From Amoebophrya sp. A120 (taxonomy: Eukaryota; Sar; Dinophyceae; Syndiniales; Amoebophryaceae), in assembly GCA_905178155.1 (NCBI GenBank), contig CAJINV010000005.1:8471591-8535590 (forward strand): a DNA stretch of 64,000 nucleotides, in the 5' to 3' direction. The position numbers were made by a program, and so were the translations under genes. Positions 41,801 through 50,885 of this stretch are shown in pieces (the first letter of the stretch is position 1; the number at the start of each line of letters is the position of its first letter). The notes below the pieces were generated by a model that saw only the letters and a list, made by a program, of their open reading frames with translations, searched no databases and had not been told where the DNA came from.

Positions 41801-43519
41801 AAAAGAATCTGTGTTGCATGAACGGCAACAGTTTTGTTCGCGAATTTTTTTTATACGGAATAGGCATGAGGAAGGTCTGAAAATAAAATCTGTGAAGATG
41901 CTTGTGTGTGCATTACAGACCATAAGTCGTGTGGTCCGCGAGATGCATGACAAATCTTGCAACTTCTTTCCACACCCAGACACTTTTGCACTTGATACAG
42001 GAACAACAAACGCCAACAGCAACGGGAAGAACACTGGCGAGGGGTTCTTGGCCAACGCGAACGCAACAAATAAAACCATTACGGGAGCAGGTGTACTAGA
42101 TCAAGATGCTTTAACCTTTCTCGATTGCTGCTTCTACGGAACCATTGTCATTGCAGTCTTGCTGATATGCACTGCAAAAACATCGTACTTACTAGTATGA
42201 GTCGCATGACAGATTTCCTCAGCTTGAGAAATGAAATTTGTAATGGAGATTTAACTTGAGAAAGAAATTTGTAATGCAGGAATGCGATTAGTACGAGTGC
42301 GATACTTTTGCAGTGCATGACTGACACTCGCATTGGTCTTTGTGCTCTTCCTCTTCCGCAAGGAATTGCAACAGCTGCGAGGGTATGGATTGTAAAAATG
42401 TCTGGGTCTGGAAGAATGCAAGATTTGTGATGCAGCTTTTCCATGACCCATGAGGTCTGGAATGCAGGACCTAGCATGACAGATGCTGCGCGATCTCTCT
42501 CATCCTCATGCCTATCCTGCATGAGAAACTCCCTCCCGACTTGGTCAAAACTGGACGGCTTTTGGTAGTTATGCAACACAGATTTTTGCATGCTTGAGAT
42601 TTAGCATGACAAGTTGCAATCTTCCAGACCCAGACATTTTTACAATCCATAGAGGGACAGGCAAGCAGAAGCGACGAGGCCCGGCGGCGCAGCGGTGGCG
42701 CCACAGGAGCAGAGCCTACGCAAAAGATGCACAGCAGCACCCTCTTTACAACAAGAAGTACGAGCAGGTTGATGAAGTTGGAGGGAAGATGTTGAAAAGG
42801 ACCACGGCAGTCGTCCCGACGGCGCATCACCGGCAGGGAAGAAGAACTCCTTCTGCCCCCCGCGGGGGTGATCATGAAGATCATCATCCGCGTGCTGGAC
42901 GAGGAGGTACTGTCAGCACAGCGACGCTGAGAGATCGAAGGCCAGGGATGAACAAAGGGAGACATCAACCCGGTAGTTCCCCAACAACTGGTGCGCAGCA
43001 GGGGTCGCGACGTGGAGTAGACGTTGTAAACAAGAGCGCCAAGAAAATGAATACTGGTGCGACCACAACTACCTCGTCCCGGCCGGTAGACGCCTTGTCA
43101 CGAAAAATGGTTCTCAACGTACAACAAGAACCACCACCACGGCAGCTGTCGGGGGTTTCTGAGGAGGCAGGAAACACGACGCATGCCATGGAAACAACAG
43201 CTGCGACTACAGCGCATGAAGATCGAAACGTGTCCATCCCGATTATCGCGGTCGGAAATATGCATTGCAAAAGTATCGTAATATAGTAGAAATGGAAATC
43301 GCGTTACGAAAACGAACTGGCTCAGCATTACAAAGAAATGGAATCTGTCATGCTGATTTAAATTAGAAGGAAAATAAGAATTTGTCATGCATAGCTGCAA
43401 TTACTACGAGTGCGATACAACTTTTGCGGTTCATAGGAAGGAAAGAACAGCAACAACTGCAGGACGCGATGGATTTTGACAAAGCTATGCTGGCGGCGGA
43501 AATGAATGACAGGAGATGA
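38840..43519 (+). CDS. g12, membrane protein with two PAN/apple-like Cys modules (789 aa, 11 exons)
   Basis: Exons 38840-39705, 40025-40332, 40547-40588, 40744-40828, 41064-41100, 41388-41448, 41665-41732, 42003-42165, 42325-42383, 42657-43258 and 43441-43519 sum to 2,370 nt (790 codons). All ten introns are introners. A hydrophobic segment at about 62-77 (RIIFALLVVVLPTLQIG) could be a signal anchor; starting at ATG 39008 would make it a signal peptide. Cys-rich modules lie near 200-270 (GYCSCQGNFCPTRF, NCQRNCTENPACMGFAY) and 335-385 (GLCGCGPL, LDCERLCEEDRNCAAYQF). The spacing CxxxC...C.G..Y resembles PAN/apple domains, known for carbohydrate or protein adhesion. A second membrane span lies at about 533-556 (GTIVIAVLLTLALVFVLFLF), followed by a basic, low-complexity tail. 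It is likely a surface protein with extracellular Cys modules. Confidence 0.8.
39706..40019 (+). mobile_element. Introner F, intron 1 of g12
   Basis: 314 bp, perfect TSD GACTG. TIR TATTGTGAGGAAAAATCCCC against the complement of GGAGCTTTTTTCACTTTGATA. Its removal joins GDETGDD to WTKRLRMAT. Confidence 0.88.
40333..40541 (+). mobile_element. Introner C, intron 2 of g12
   Basis: 209 bp, perfect TSD CCCGC. TIR TATCCCGCGAAAAAACTGTT pairs with AACAGTTTTTTCTTGCGATA. Confidence 0.92.
40589..40738 (+). mobile_element. Introner A, intron 3 of g12
   Basis: 150 bp, perfect TSD TCGCC, forward orientation. Leaves a 42-nt exon upstream (HGLNYNAKIAGTC). Confidence 0.92.
40829..41058 (+). mobile_element. 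Introner D, intron 4 of g12
   Basis: 230 bp. Flanks ACTCC and GCCCC match 3/5. The frame requires this join: PYEIYNTP | AGTWYSDVNED. Confidence 0.82.
41101..41382 (+). mobile_element. Introner E, intron 5 of g12
   Basis: 282 bp, perfect TSD ACAAT. TIR TATCCTACGTAAAAACGTCC matches the E copy in g2. Its removal joins SDVNEDN to VFMFPRKTD. Confidence 0.92.
41449..41659 (+). mobile_element. Introner I, intron 6 of g12
   Basis: 211 bp, perfect TSD CTTTT. TIR TATCCCACGAAAAAAGTGGT against TATGGGGAGAAAAAAGTGTT from the far end; CAGTTACACA continues both arms. Confidence 0.9.
41733..41997 (+). mobile_element. Introner B, intron 7 of g12
   Basis: 265 bp, perfect TSD CAGGA, forward orientation. Its removal joins MPAGTTG to TTNANSNGKN. 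Confidence 0.92.
42166..42319 (-). mobile_element. Introner A (reverse), intron 8 of g12
   Basis: 154 bp. Flanks GCTGA and ACTGA match 4/5. It ends GCATG rather than GCATA. It splits the C-terminal membrane span (IVIAVLL | TLALVFVLF). Confidence 0.87.
42384..42651 (-). mobile_element. Introner B (reverse), intron 9 of g12
   Basis: 268 bp, perfect TSD GAGGG. The interior is the complement of the 35730 and 36860 copies. Confidence 0.92.
43259..43435 (-). mobile_element. Introner A (reverse), intron 10 of g12
   Basis: 177 bp. Flanks GGAAA and GGAAG match 4/5. Its removal leads into the last exon, KKEQQQLQDAMDF...MNDRR. Confidence 0.86.
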
Positions 43520-44534
43520 AGCAGATGATACTACGTCCTCACACTATGTTCTCTGACGCAGATGAAACTACTTCCTAATCCTAAATGCTATAGCAGAGAC
43601 AACAGTGGATCGTGCTGTGGCATAGGAAGTAGATCAAAAGAGGACCACGGAGTTTACTTATTTCCAAAACCACGACCGTCGTTTCTTTTCGAAATTATTT
43701 TGTTTTCTGGTACTGGATACTGCGATCATTTGAAGACCACGGGATTCTTGTGTCGCGACATGATCACGACCACGTGGCTCCTGCGACGCAAGACAACACA
43801 AATTTTGAAAAGTACTTTGATTTTTTCGTTTCCAAATTTAATATTCCTGAACTACGATAGGACCACGAGCTCCTGCGCACTTGTTGGGACATTTTTGTCT
43901 CCGTTTTGATGTTCATTTGGATTTGGGATGAGGACCTGCAGCTGTTTCACAAGCAAGCAGACGACCGCACGGTTTTTGCGGTGCAAGAAAAACGATAAAT
44001 TCAAATGGCGAGAAAGAGAGCAGGGGTCTTCTCTACTCGGGCATCAGGGTGACGTTTTCTTTTTTTCGTGCATATAGTTGGATGAGAGAAGGTTTATTTT
44101 CACACACTGAGTAGAGCAGCGCAGGTGGAGGTGGCACCTGGAAAGGAGGGTCTTCGTAACTTGTGCGGAGTAGAGATCAAGCACAAATGCTGTCAGGCCT
44201 GAGCGATGGCATGATATTATGTGTGAAGATAATATTATCGGTTTCATCATCGGTCCTGCTCATCTCCAACTGCTGTCGTGACTGACTGCCGTAGAAGAGA
44301 CGCAGCTCCTTTGCTCGACAGATGTTCAAAATACAGAAAACTAACGTGGAAAGAAAGCTTGGATCATCATCATTCTCAGAACTTGCCTGCTGTGTGGTCT
44401 CTCGTTAGGTTACACACGACTGGCTTCTTATGCTCTTCAGACGCGGGCACAGCTGCTGGAACTGCGGGACAGAAGAACAAAAGAACCACAAGCTGCTGCG
44501 TCTACTACCGTAAAGTAAGATAATAAACCATCAG
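43520..44534. other. g12-g13 spacer
   Basis: About 1 kb with no gene recognised. Presumably carries the g13 leader; no regulatory motif is assigned. Confidence 0.45.
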
Positions 44535-47500
44535 ATGGGTAGTTCTTCGCCGCCAGAGGGAACAACAAGTAGAAACACGGAGAAAAAAGTAGACACGCGA
44601 AGAACTACAAGTAGAGCACGACAGCACGACACCACGAGACGGCATATAGAGCCACGTAGCAGCAGCAGTTCTTCACCTTCGATCGAGAGTAGTGTTTTGA
44701 GCACTTCTTCTAGCAGCCTGAGTTCTTCTAGCAGGAGTAGGAAAAATCTTCGCGGCGCTGCAGGAGGACAGCAGCATCGAGCATCCCCTACTTCGCGGAT
44801 TGAGAAAACTGAAGGAACATCAGAAGTCGTACCCAAAATATCAAATCGAGCTGGTGGAACAACTGGGCCATCATCAACTCGTGCAGGAAATACTAAAAAC
44901 ATCCTGTCGCACCGCAGCCGCAGCCGCACTCGGAGTAGTCGGACCGTGGAGACAACTGCTAGAGCCGCTGCAGTTCCTCGGGTCGGCGGGGAGGACAAGA
45001 AGAGAAATACGTCGCCTGGTGCTTCGAAGGACGACGACGAAGACGAACGAGAAGAGGACGGTGACGCAATCATGTCGAGCTCCAGCAGCTCCGGAGCGGC
45101 GCCGACGGCGGGAAAAAAAACCACAAATGATGTTCCCAACACGGCCGGGCGTCGCACGCTGCAGGAATTGAAACAAGCGTCGCCGTATCAATTGCAAAAG
45201 TAGCGTACTTGTATAGATGCATTACAAATTTCCAGAGCATGAGAAATGAAATTTGTAATGCGGATGTAGCTTCAGAACAAGATTTGTGACGCATGCTTGC
45301 AATTACTACGAGTGCGATGCTTTTGCACAGGATACACTGCCGTTTTTTCACCCGGAGGCGGTAACCAGCTGGCGGAAAATTTCCAAGTCTTCCTCGTCGA
45401 AGAGCGGAGAGAATTCGATCGACTCCATCTACTCGATATCAACTGGTGAAATATGTATGGGTCTGGAAGGTTGCAAGACTTGTCATGCAGGTTTTCCATG
45501 AGGACGCATTAGGTCTGTCATACGTGCAGCTCTGGCATGACAGATTCTGCGCGAGGACCTGTATCACGCCTTCTCTGCATGACAAACTGCCTCTCAAGAA
45601 CTTGGTCAAATAAAGTAGGGAGCTTTTGGTATAATCACGCAACACAGATTTTTGCACTATCCAGAATCAGCATGACAAGTTCCAGCGCTCCAGACACCCA
45701 GGGAGATTTGCAAGGAATACTCGATCGGCGGGTCTCTGCTCCCAGACAGCGACGACAGCGACAAGTACTGCAAGAGCGCACTGCTATCCTGAGCAAAAGT
45801 ATCGTACTCGTAGTAATCGCAGACATGCATTACAAATCTTGCTCTCAAGGTAAATCCGCATTACAAATTTCATTTCTCATGCTGAGGAAATTTGTAATGC
45901 ATTCATACGAATACGATACTTTTGCAATGCATAACTGCGACGGTCCGACAAAACGGAGGTGGTGTTGAAGGGCAGGCACAAACTGCGGGGCTTCAAGGAT
46001 GAGGAAGAGCTCGAGGATTGGAAAGTGTCTATGGCTTTGATGCACTACGTAACAAACAACAACGGAAGCAGTGGTAGCAGTAGCAGCACGTCTACTTCAG
46101 CTGGTGGAGCCAAAACCTCTGGGGATAAGAGGATAGCGCAAAACAACCCGCTGCCAAACATCGCACAAATGTATCCTCGAATTTTTGCTTTGTGTGATGT
46201 AAGACTGAGGAGTTAAAGTGAATTTTCATGTGCAATAAATGCAAAAATAAAACTACAAAGAATGTTCAAACAAAAATCAGCTCCGAGCTTTTGGAAGTAT
46301 GGAGAGAAAAAAGTTTGTCACAGTCACTCACTTGCAGGTTTTGCATTACAAATTTTCTCAGCATCACAAACTTTCCTTGTATTGCAGAAACACTAGGGAG
46401 ATCCCTGATGAAGTTTGGCTGTGATGCATTTTTACGCATGACAGGCAATTTTGTATTGCAAGAATGCGCATGAGTGATCGTGACGAACTTTTTTTCTTTG
46501 ATAGGAAGACGAAAAGTGGTACTATGCGGTGATGGAAAAAGTCCACGGGCGCGACATGTTTGACTTCTTCATAGAAGATATCAGATGCAAATATGTTTGG
46601 GCGGTCTGAAACAAGAATGCAAGTTTGTGATGCTTGGTCGACAATACAGAAAAGTCTGTCATGTTTGTTGCGCTACAGAAGTGCCGCTGGTTTGTCATGC
46701 AAAAATGCCATTTGTCATGCGGTTACGCTAGATGTAGCCGCTCAGAAACTTGTCGTGCGCGGTTCTGCAATACAGTTTTATGATTCGGATATTAGCATGA
46801 CAACTTTCCAGACTCAGACATATTTGCAACGCATAGAAGAGAAGCTGGCCAAAACGGACGACCTGAACTTAATCCACAAGATCGCACTGAACTTCATCCG
46901 GCAAGTCTGCAATGCGCTGCACGCACTACACTCCAAGGGCATCGTGCACCGGGACCTGATATCAAGATGAAAAATCCCCCCTCCTCATTTATTACTAAAA
47001 CGGAGATTTGTGTAGCATGATTTGCTACCACATATCATGTTGTCATGCTGGAAGGCAAAAGGTGCGGACTGTAGTGCTGGCTGGCGTGGGAAAGCCTTGC
47101 GCCTTCAGCATGACAGGAGGCAACTGGAACTGGGAAACAGCATGAAAAATTGCCTGCAATTCAGGCCAATAGTGCGGCTCTGGGCCTTCTAGCAAAATAC
47201 AAGTCGACGTGTGTACGCAAATCCAGCATCACAAATGTCCTTTTCAATATGGGGAGGGGGGATTTTTCCCCTGAATATCTGAAGTTCGAGAACATCGTGG
47301 TGGTAGAGAACGGCGGAAGTTGTCTATGGGAAGAAAAAACTGTTTCGCCGTGAAGGACTTGTGATGCATAGATCGGTACACAGAACTATTTGTCTTGCTA
47401 CACCTGCAATGCCAGGACTCTTCAAAGGTGTTTTCCCTTTGGAAGCGCGCGTGGCAAATTTTCTGTGTCATGTGTAAGTATAGAAACTTGTGATGCAGAT

Positions 47501-49663
47501 CTTGCAAATAAAAATCATCACAGTGAAGCATTTTTTCCTGCGATATTGTCACAACGGCTCATCGTCTCCAAAAAGGGCCTCGCCGGTCTTTGACCCAGCA
47601 AGAATGGAGGTATGATTCATGGTCATGCGCAGGTCTGACAGCATCGCTGACTGTGTTTTTTTTTGTCATGCGCAAATAGCACCATTGGCATTGGATCATC
47701 GAATCTGTGATGCAGTAGACCCGGCTTCTTTTGACAGTCAAATTTTACCTATGAGAAAGCTCTCCACCTCTCAGGTAAAGCTAATCGACTTCGACACGGC
47801 GGAGATTTTTGACGCGATATGACCTGCGAATATGTCTGGGTCCCATGGAAGAGTTGTGCACTGTTTGTCATGCACGGCTAGGATGCCTCCCAAGCCTGTC
47901 ATGCACGTTACCCGAAAGTAGCCACATTTCTCTGTCATGTACGAACGCAGTGGGTGAAGATGCTGATAGAAGACAACACTGACTATTGTAATCAAAAAAT
48001 TTCGCATGCTTGGCTGTCAACGTAGGCATAGGCGTTCGCATGATTCGCCGAAATACACCAGCCTCCACAAGTTTCCACACAATCCAGGGATATTTGCAGT
48101 GGATACGCGAACCGCATATACTACCATGTTCTCGGGTATGGAAGTGTCAGGATCGAAATCGGCAAAATCAAAAAATTTGTGATGCATAAAATGTAGGGCA
48201 CTGGAGGCCTGCATTGGGGAGCAGGCAAATGAGACCGATTGCAAGCCTGTTTAGGGGTATGCAATGTGCTGCCAGAGTAGCACGACAGGAGCAGTCTTCT
48301 TTGCCCAAACAACATGGCAGACTGGATTTGAGTGCTCCCGAAATTTGTCATGCGCCACTTACAAATTGAGGCTCCAACTGGTATCAATTTTTTGCATCAC
48401 AAATTTTTCGATTTTGTCAATTTCGATTCTGACACTTCCATATCAGGACGGATCAGTACATCGCACCTGAAGTGTACGCCGGAATGGTGACGCCCGCTTG
48501 CGTAGGCTTTGCGAAAATCATATCGTACGAGTAAGTAGTATTACTGCATTACAAATTTGGATTATTTCTTGCCCAGCATGAGCAATGCAAATGCAATTTG
48601 TAATGCGGTGGATTCAGCTCAAAAAAGAGAATGCAATGCACAAATGCAATTGCTTTTCCTACGAGTGCGATATTACTTTTGCAGAGGACATTGTGACATG
48701 TGGGCCGTGGGAGTGATGCTGTACACGCTTTTCACCGGAACTTTGCCCTATGCATTGCAAATATGTAGTCTGGGTCTGGAAACTTGTGTTGCTGATTCTC
48801 GCATTGCAGAGCGGTCGCTTGTACAGTATCACAGCATCAGAAGTTATTTTGCCAGGCTTCTTGCAGCAGGTCTCAATTCCTAAAACGCATGACAAACTAT
48901 ACCATATCCAGCACGACAAAAAATTAGAATTACCCAACCGCATTTTATGCATCACAAATCCTTGTTGTCCTTCACATCCCGCATGACAGATCGATATTTG
49001 CAATCCATATGCCCTTTCACAACGCGATATTTGACGACGAGCCGGGGGAGAATTGGGTCGGAAATCCGGCCATGGAAAAGATCCGCAGGAGGCTGAAACT
49101 GGTCAAGATTGACTGGTCGCACCCTGTATCAAATGCAAAAATGTCTGGGTCTGGAAGGTTGGAACTTGTGATGCTAACTCTGGACTGTAAAAACATCTGT
49201 ATTGCATGACCAGCAAGAGGAGTCCAGTTTGTGCTACGCCGGGAAGGAATTTGTCATGCGGAGTAGGCATCAGGAAGGAAGATCTGTGATGCTAGGTAGT
49301 GCATTACAGGATCCTGGGTCATGCAAAATATGCATGACAAACCCGGCAACATTCCGGACCCAGACACTTTTGCATTTGATACCCTGTGTGGAGCGAAAAA
49401 AGACCGTCGAGTCAATCCATCTATCCTGTGCAAAAGTAATATTTTGCATATAGTCGTAGTCACTGCGGAAACCAGATTTGTCATGCAACTTATTGCACCG
49501 AACAAACTACTTCTACGACTGCGATAATGTTTTTGCACTGCATACCATCGTGCAGCCAGAGTCTTTGGTCAAGGATTTTTGCCGCCGGTGCTTCGCGTTT
49601 GAACCGAGCCAGCGCTTGACTGTAGTGGAGGCTCTGGCGCACCCGTGGCTAAGCGGAAAATAG
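44535..49663 (+). CDS. g13, serine/threonine protein kinase (601 aa, 16 exons)
   Basis: Exons 44535-45185, 45340-45436, 45725-45784, 45939-46191, 46281-46297, 46509-46578, 46841-46959, 47283-47324, 47551-47609, 47774-47816, 48111-48136, 48448-48502, 48696-48748, 49015-49126, 49387-49421 and 49550-49663 sum to 1,806 nt (602 codons). Two introns are ordinary GT-AG (46192-46280, 47610-47773); thirteen are introners. Residues 1-225 are Ser/Arg-rich and disordered. The kinase domain spans about 255-600: probable beta-3 Lys in EVVLKGRHK, hinge YAVMEKVHGRDMFDFF, catalytic loop HRDLKFEN (419-426), VKLIDFDTAE (DFD for DFG, 461-463), GTDQYIAPE (APE 485-487), CDMWAVGVMLYTLFTG and the final SQRLTVVEALAHPWL. 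It resembles CAMK-type kinases. No clear glycine loop is visible and DFG is altered, so its activity is uncertain. A Ser/Gly insert lies in the N lobe. Confidence 0.88.
45186..45334 (-). mobile_element. Introner A (reverse), intron 1 of g13
   Basis: 149 bp. Flanks CGCCG and CACTG match 3/5. Its removal joins LKQASP to PFFHPEAVTS. Confidence 0.82.
45437..45719 (-). mobile_element. Introner B (reverse), intron 2 of g13
   Basis: 283 bp, perfect TSD CTCGA. The interior is oriented like the 42384 copy. Confidence 0.9.
45785..45933 (+). mobile_element. Introner A, intron 3 of g13
   Basis: 149 bp, perfect TSD ACTGC, forward orientation. Its removal joins DKYCKSAL to RRSDKTEVVL. Confidence 0.92.
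46298..46503 (+). mobile_element. Introner J, intron 5 of g13
   Basis: 206 bp, perfect TSD GGAAG. TIR TATGGAGAGAAAAAAGTTTG, extended by TCACAGTCACTCA. It leaves a 17-nt exon between it and the GT-AG intron 46192-46280. Confidence 0.9.
46579..46835 (+). mobile_element. Introner B, intron 6 of g13
   Basis: 257 bp, perfect TSD GAAGA. Its removal joins MFDFFIEE to KLAKTDDLNL. Confidence 0.92.
46960..47277 (+). mobile_element. Introner F, intron 7 of g13, inside the catalytic loop
   Basis: 318 bp. Flanks CCTGA and TCTGA match 4/5. It separates HRDL from KFEN; without its removal the frame hits a stop three codons later. Confidence 0.93.
47325..47545 (+). mobile_element. Introner C, intron 8 of g13
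   Basis: 221 bp, perfect TSD TTGTC. Its removal joins VENGGSC to HNGSSSPKR. Confidence 0.92.
47817..48105 (+). mobile_element. Introner B, intron 10 of g13
   Basis: 289 bp, perfect TSD CGCGA. Its removal joins DTAEIFDA to NRIYYHVLG. Confidence 0.92.
48137..48442 (+). mobile_element. Introner K, intron 11 of g13
   Basis: 306 bp. Flanks TCGGG and TCAGG match 4/5. TIR TATGGAAGTGTCAGGATCGA extends for about 35 bases, the longest seen here. It lies just before GTDQYIAPE. Confidence 0.92.
48503..48690 (-). mobile_element. Introner A (reverse), intron 12 of g13
   Basis: 188 bp. Flanks TTGCG and TTGTG match 4/5. The ends have drifted (TAGGCTTTGCG...GCAGAGGACA). Its removal joins MVTPAC to DMWAVGVML. 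Confidence 0.85.
48749..49009 (+). mobile_element. Introner B, intron 13 of g13
   Basis: 261 bp, perfect TSD TGCCC. Its removal joins FTGTLP to FHNAIFDDE. Confidence 0.92.
49127..49381 (+). mobile_element. Introner B, intron 14 of g13
   Basis: 255 bp, perfect TSD CCCTG, forward orientation. Confidence 0.92.
49422..49544 (+). mobile_element. Introner A (short), intron 15 of g13
   Basis: 123 bp, perfect TSD CCATC. The most reduced full-length A copy here. Its removal joins PSSQSI to VQPESLVKDF. Confidence 0.9.
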
Positions 49664-50320
49664 AGCGCCGGTTTGTGAAAAGTGCCGGACAGGATCGATT
49701 GTAGTCGTGCCGCCGGACGAGAGACGTGTAACTACATGCGTGATTTTTAGTAGTAAGTACTAGAACGGAAGTAGCTGTCAAGAAGTTACAGCCAGCACGC
49801 GAGGAAAAAACGAAATGTCAATTGATGATATAGCCTTAGACCACCATCCAGTCTCGACTTGTTGTAGCTGTTATTCAGTCGGTTACTTACTTTATTCTTT
49901 CAACAGCAAAAGCAAAAGCAAAACCATGAAAATCTAATGAGGTGAAATACAACAGCATCAGCAAATACACATAAGACAGGCAAAGCGCAAAAGTTTTATC
50001 CCGCTACGGCCACCATGACGTGAAAGAAAAAAGCGTGAGAAGTATACATGATCGTCAACATCGCGTGAAGGTCAGACAGGGAGCGCAAAAGCACCTTCTA
50101 AATTTGTAAATATTGGCCAGCTGCTTCTCTATTCAGAGCTGAGATAAAAGTTCAACACGTTCACCAAGTAGAATGCTGCTGCGAGAAAATAAAGAAATTT
50201 TCTTCTGTAGAACCAGTGCTAGAATAAATTATTAGGGAGTTGTAAATCACATGACGTATAATTCGGGCTTGTAGTTTCATTTCTAGTGAGGGGCAAGTGA
50301 AGTATAAAAGTTTATCGAAA

Positions 50321-50365
50321 ACAAGCATTTAGTTGGAAAATCTGATTTTCCAACTAAATGCTTGT
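50321..50365. repeat. Perfect 22-bp inverted repeat with a 1-base loop
   Basis: The arm ACAAGCATTTAGTTGGAAAA plus TC is followed after one T by its exact complement. Such a stem is far longer than chance. It could be a cruciform, an RNA hairpin or a foldback element remnant. Confidence 0.92.
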
Positions 50366-50554
50366 TTGGCTTGGATCGGTGGATCGGTGGGCTGCAGCTG
50401 CCTGCAAAAGAAGTCTATGCTGGTGCAGTGTCAATCCAGATGAGTCAGTTTCAAAAATAAATCGAGTAAGTAATTTTCATCTCCGGTGGCGCATTGTACA
50501 ACTTATCACGAGTGCATAGAATTTGAATTAGAGAAGCTCCAGTCTCGTCCTGAC

Positions 50555-50885
50555 CCCAGGTTTCAATCAATGCACAGAGCAGTAGGTGGCTAGCCAAGGT
50601 GGAGCCGAGTAAAAGACACAAGGCACCATTGAAAAAGACCACAATTGCGAAATACGCCGAAGGGGGGATAGCCGTAAATTATCATCCCTTGTAGAGAACA
50701 AGGCTGAAGACAGGAGGCAAAAAAATAATCTGAAGTACAGCCCGATGCGCTGATTCAGTGTCGGTGCCTCTTGTGGTAGTCGAATTTATTTATCAAGTTA
50801 CACCATCAATAGATGATCGGTCATTCGATCTTTCACCAAATTTTACTAAAAGTGACGACCTAATAAAAAGCCATAATAGGCCGCG
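50555..50885. repeat. Dispersed repeat, copy 1
   Basis: Matches 58405-58756 (for example AGTAGGTGGCTAGCCAAGGT, and later CTAAAAGTGACGACCTAATA against the same segment). The right part recurs a third time at about 59120-59235. Confidence 0.85.

Noticed and set aside
46192-46280. GTAAGA at 46199 as the donor of g13 intron 4
   Set aside because: That phase leads to a stop in the next exons. The GT at 46192 gives the kinase hinge frame (SELLEDEKWYYAVMEKV).
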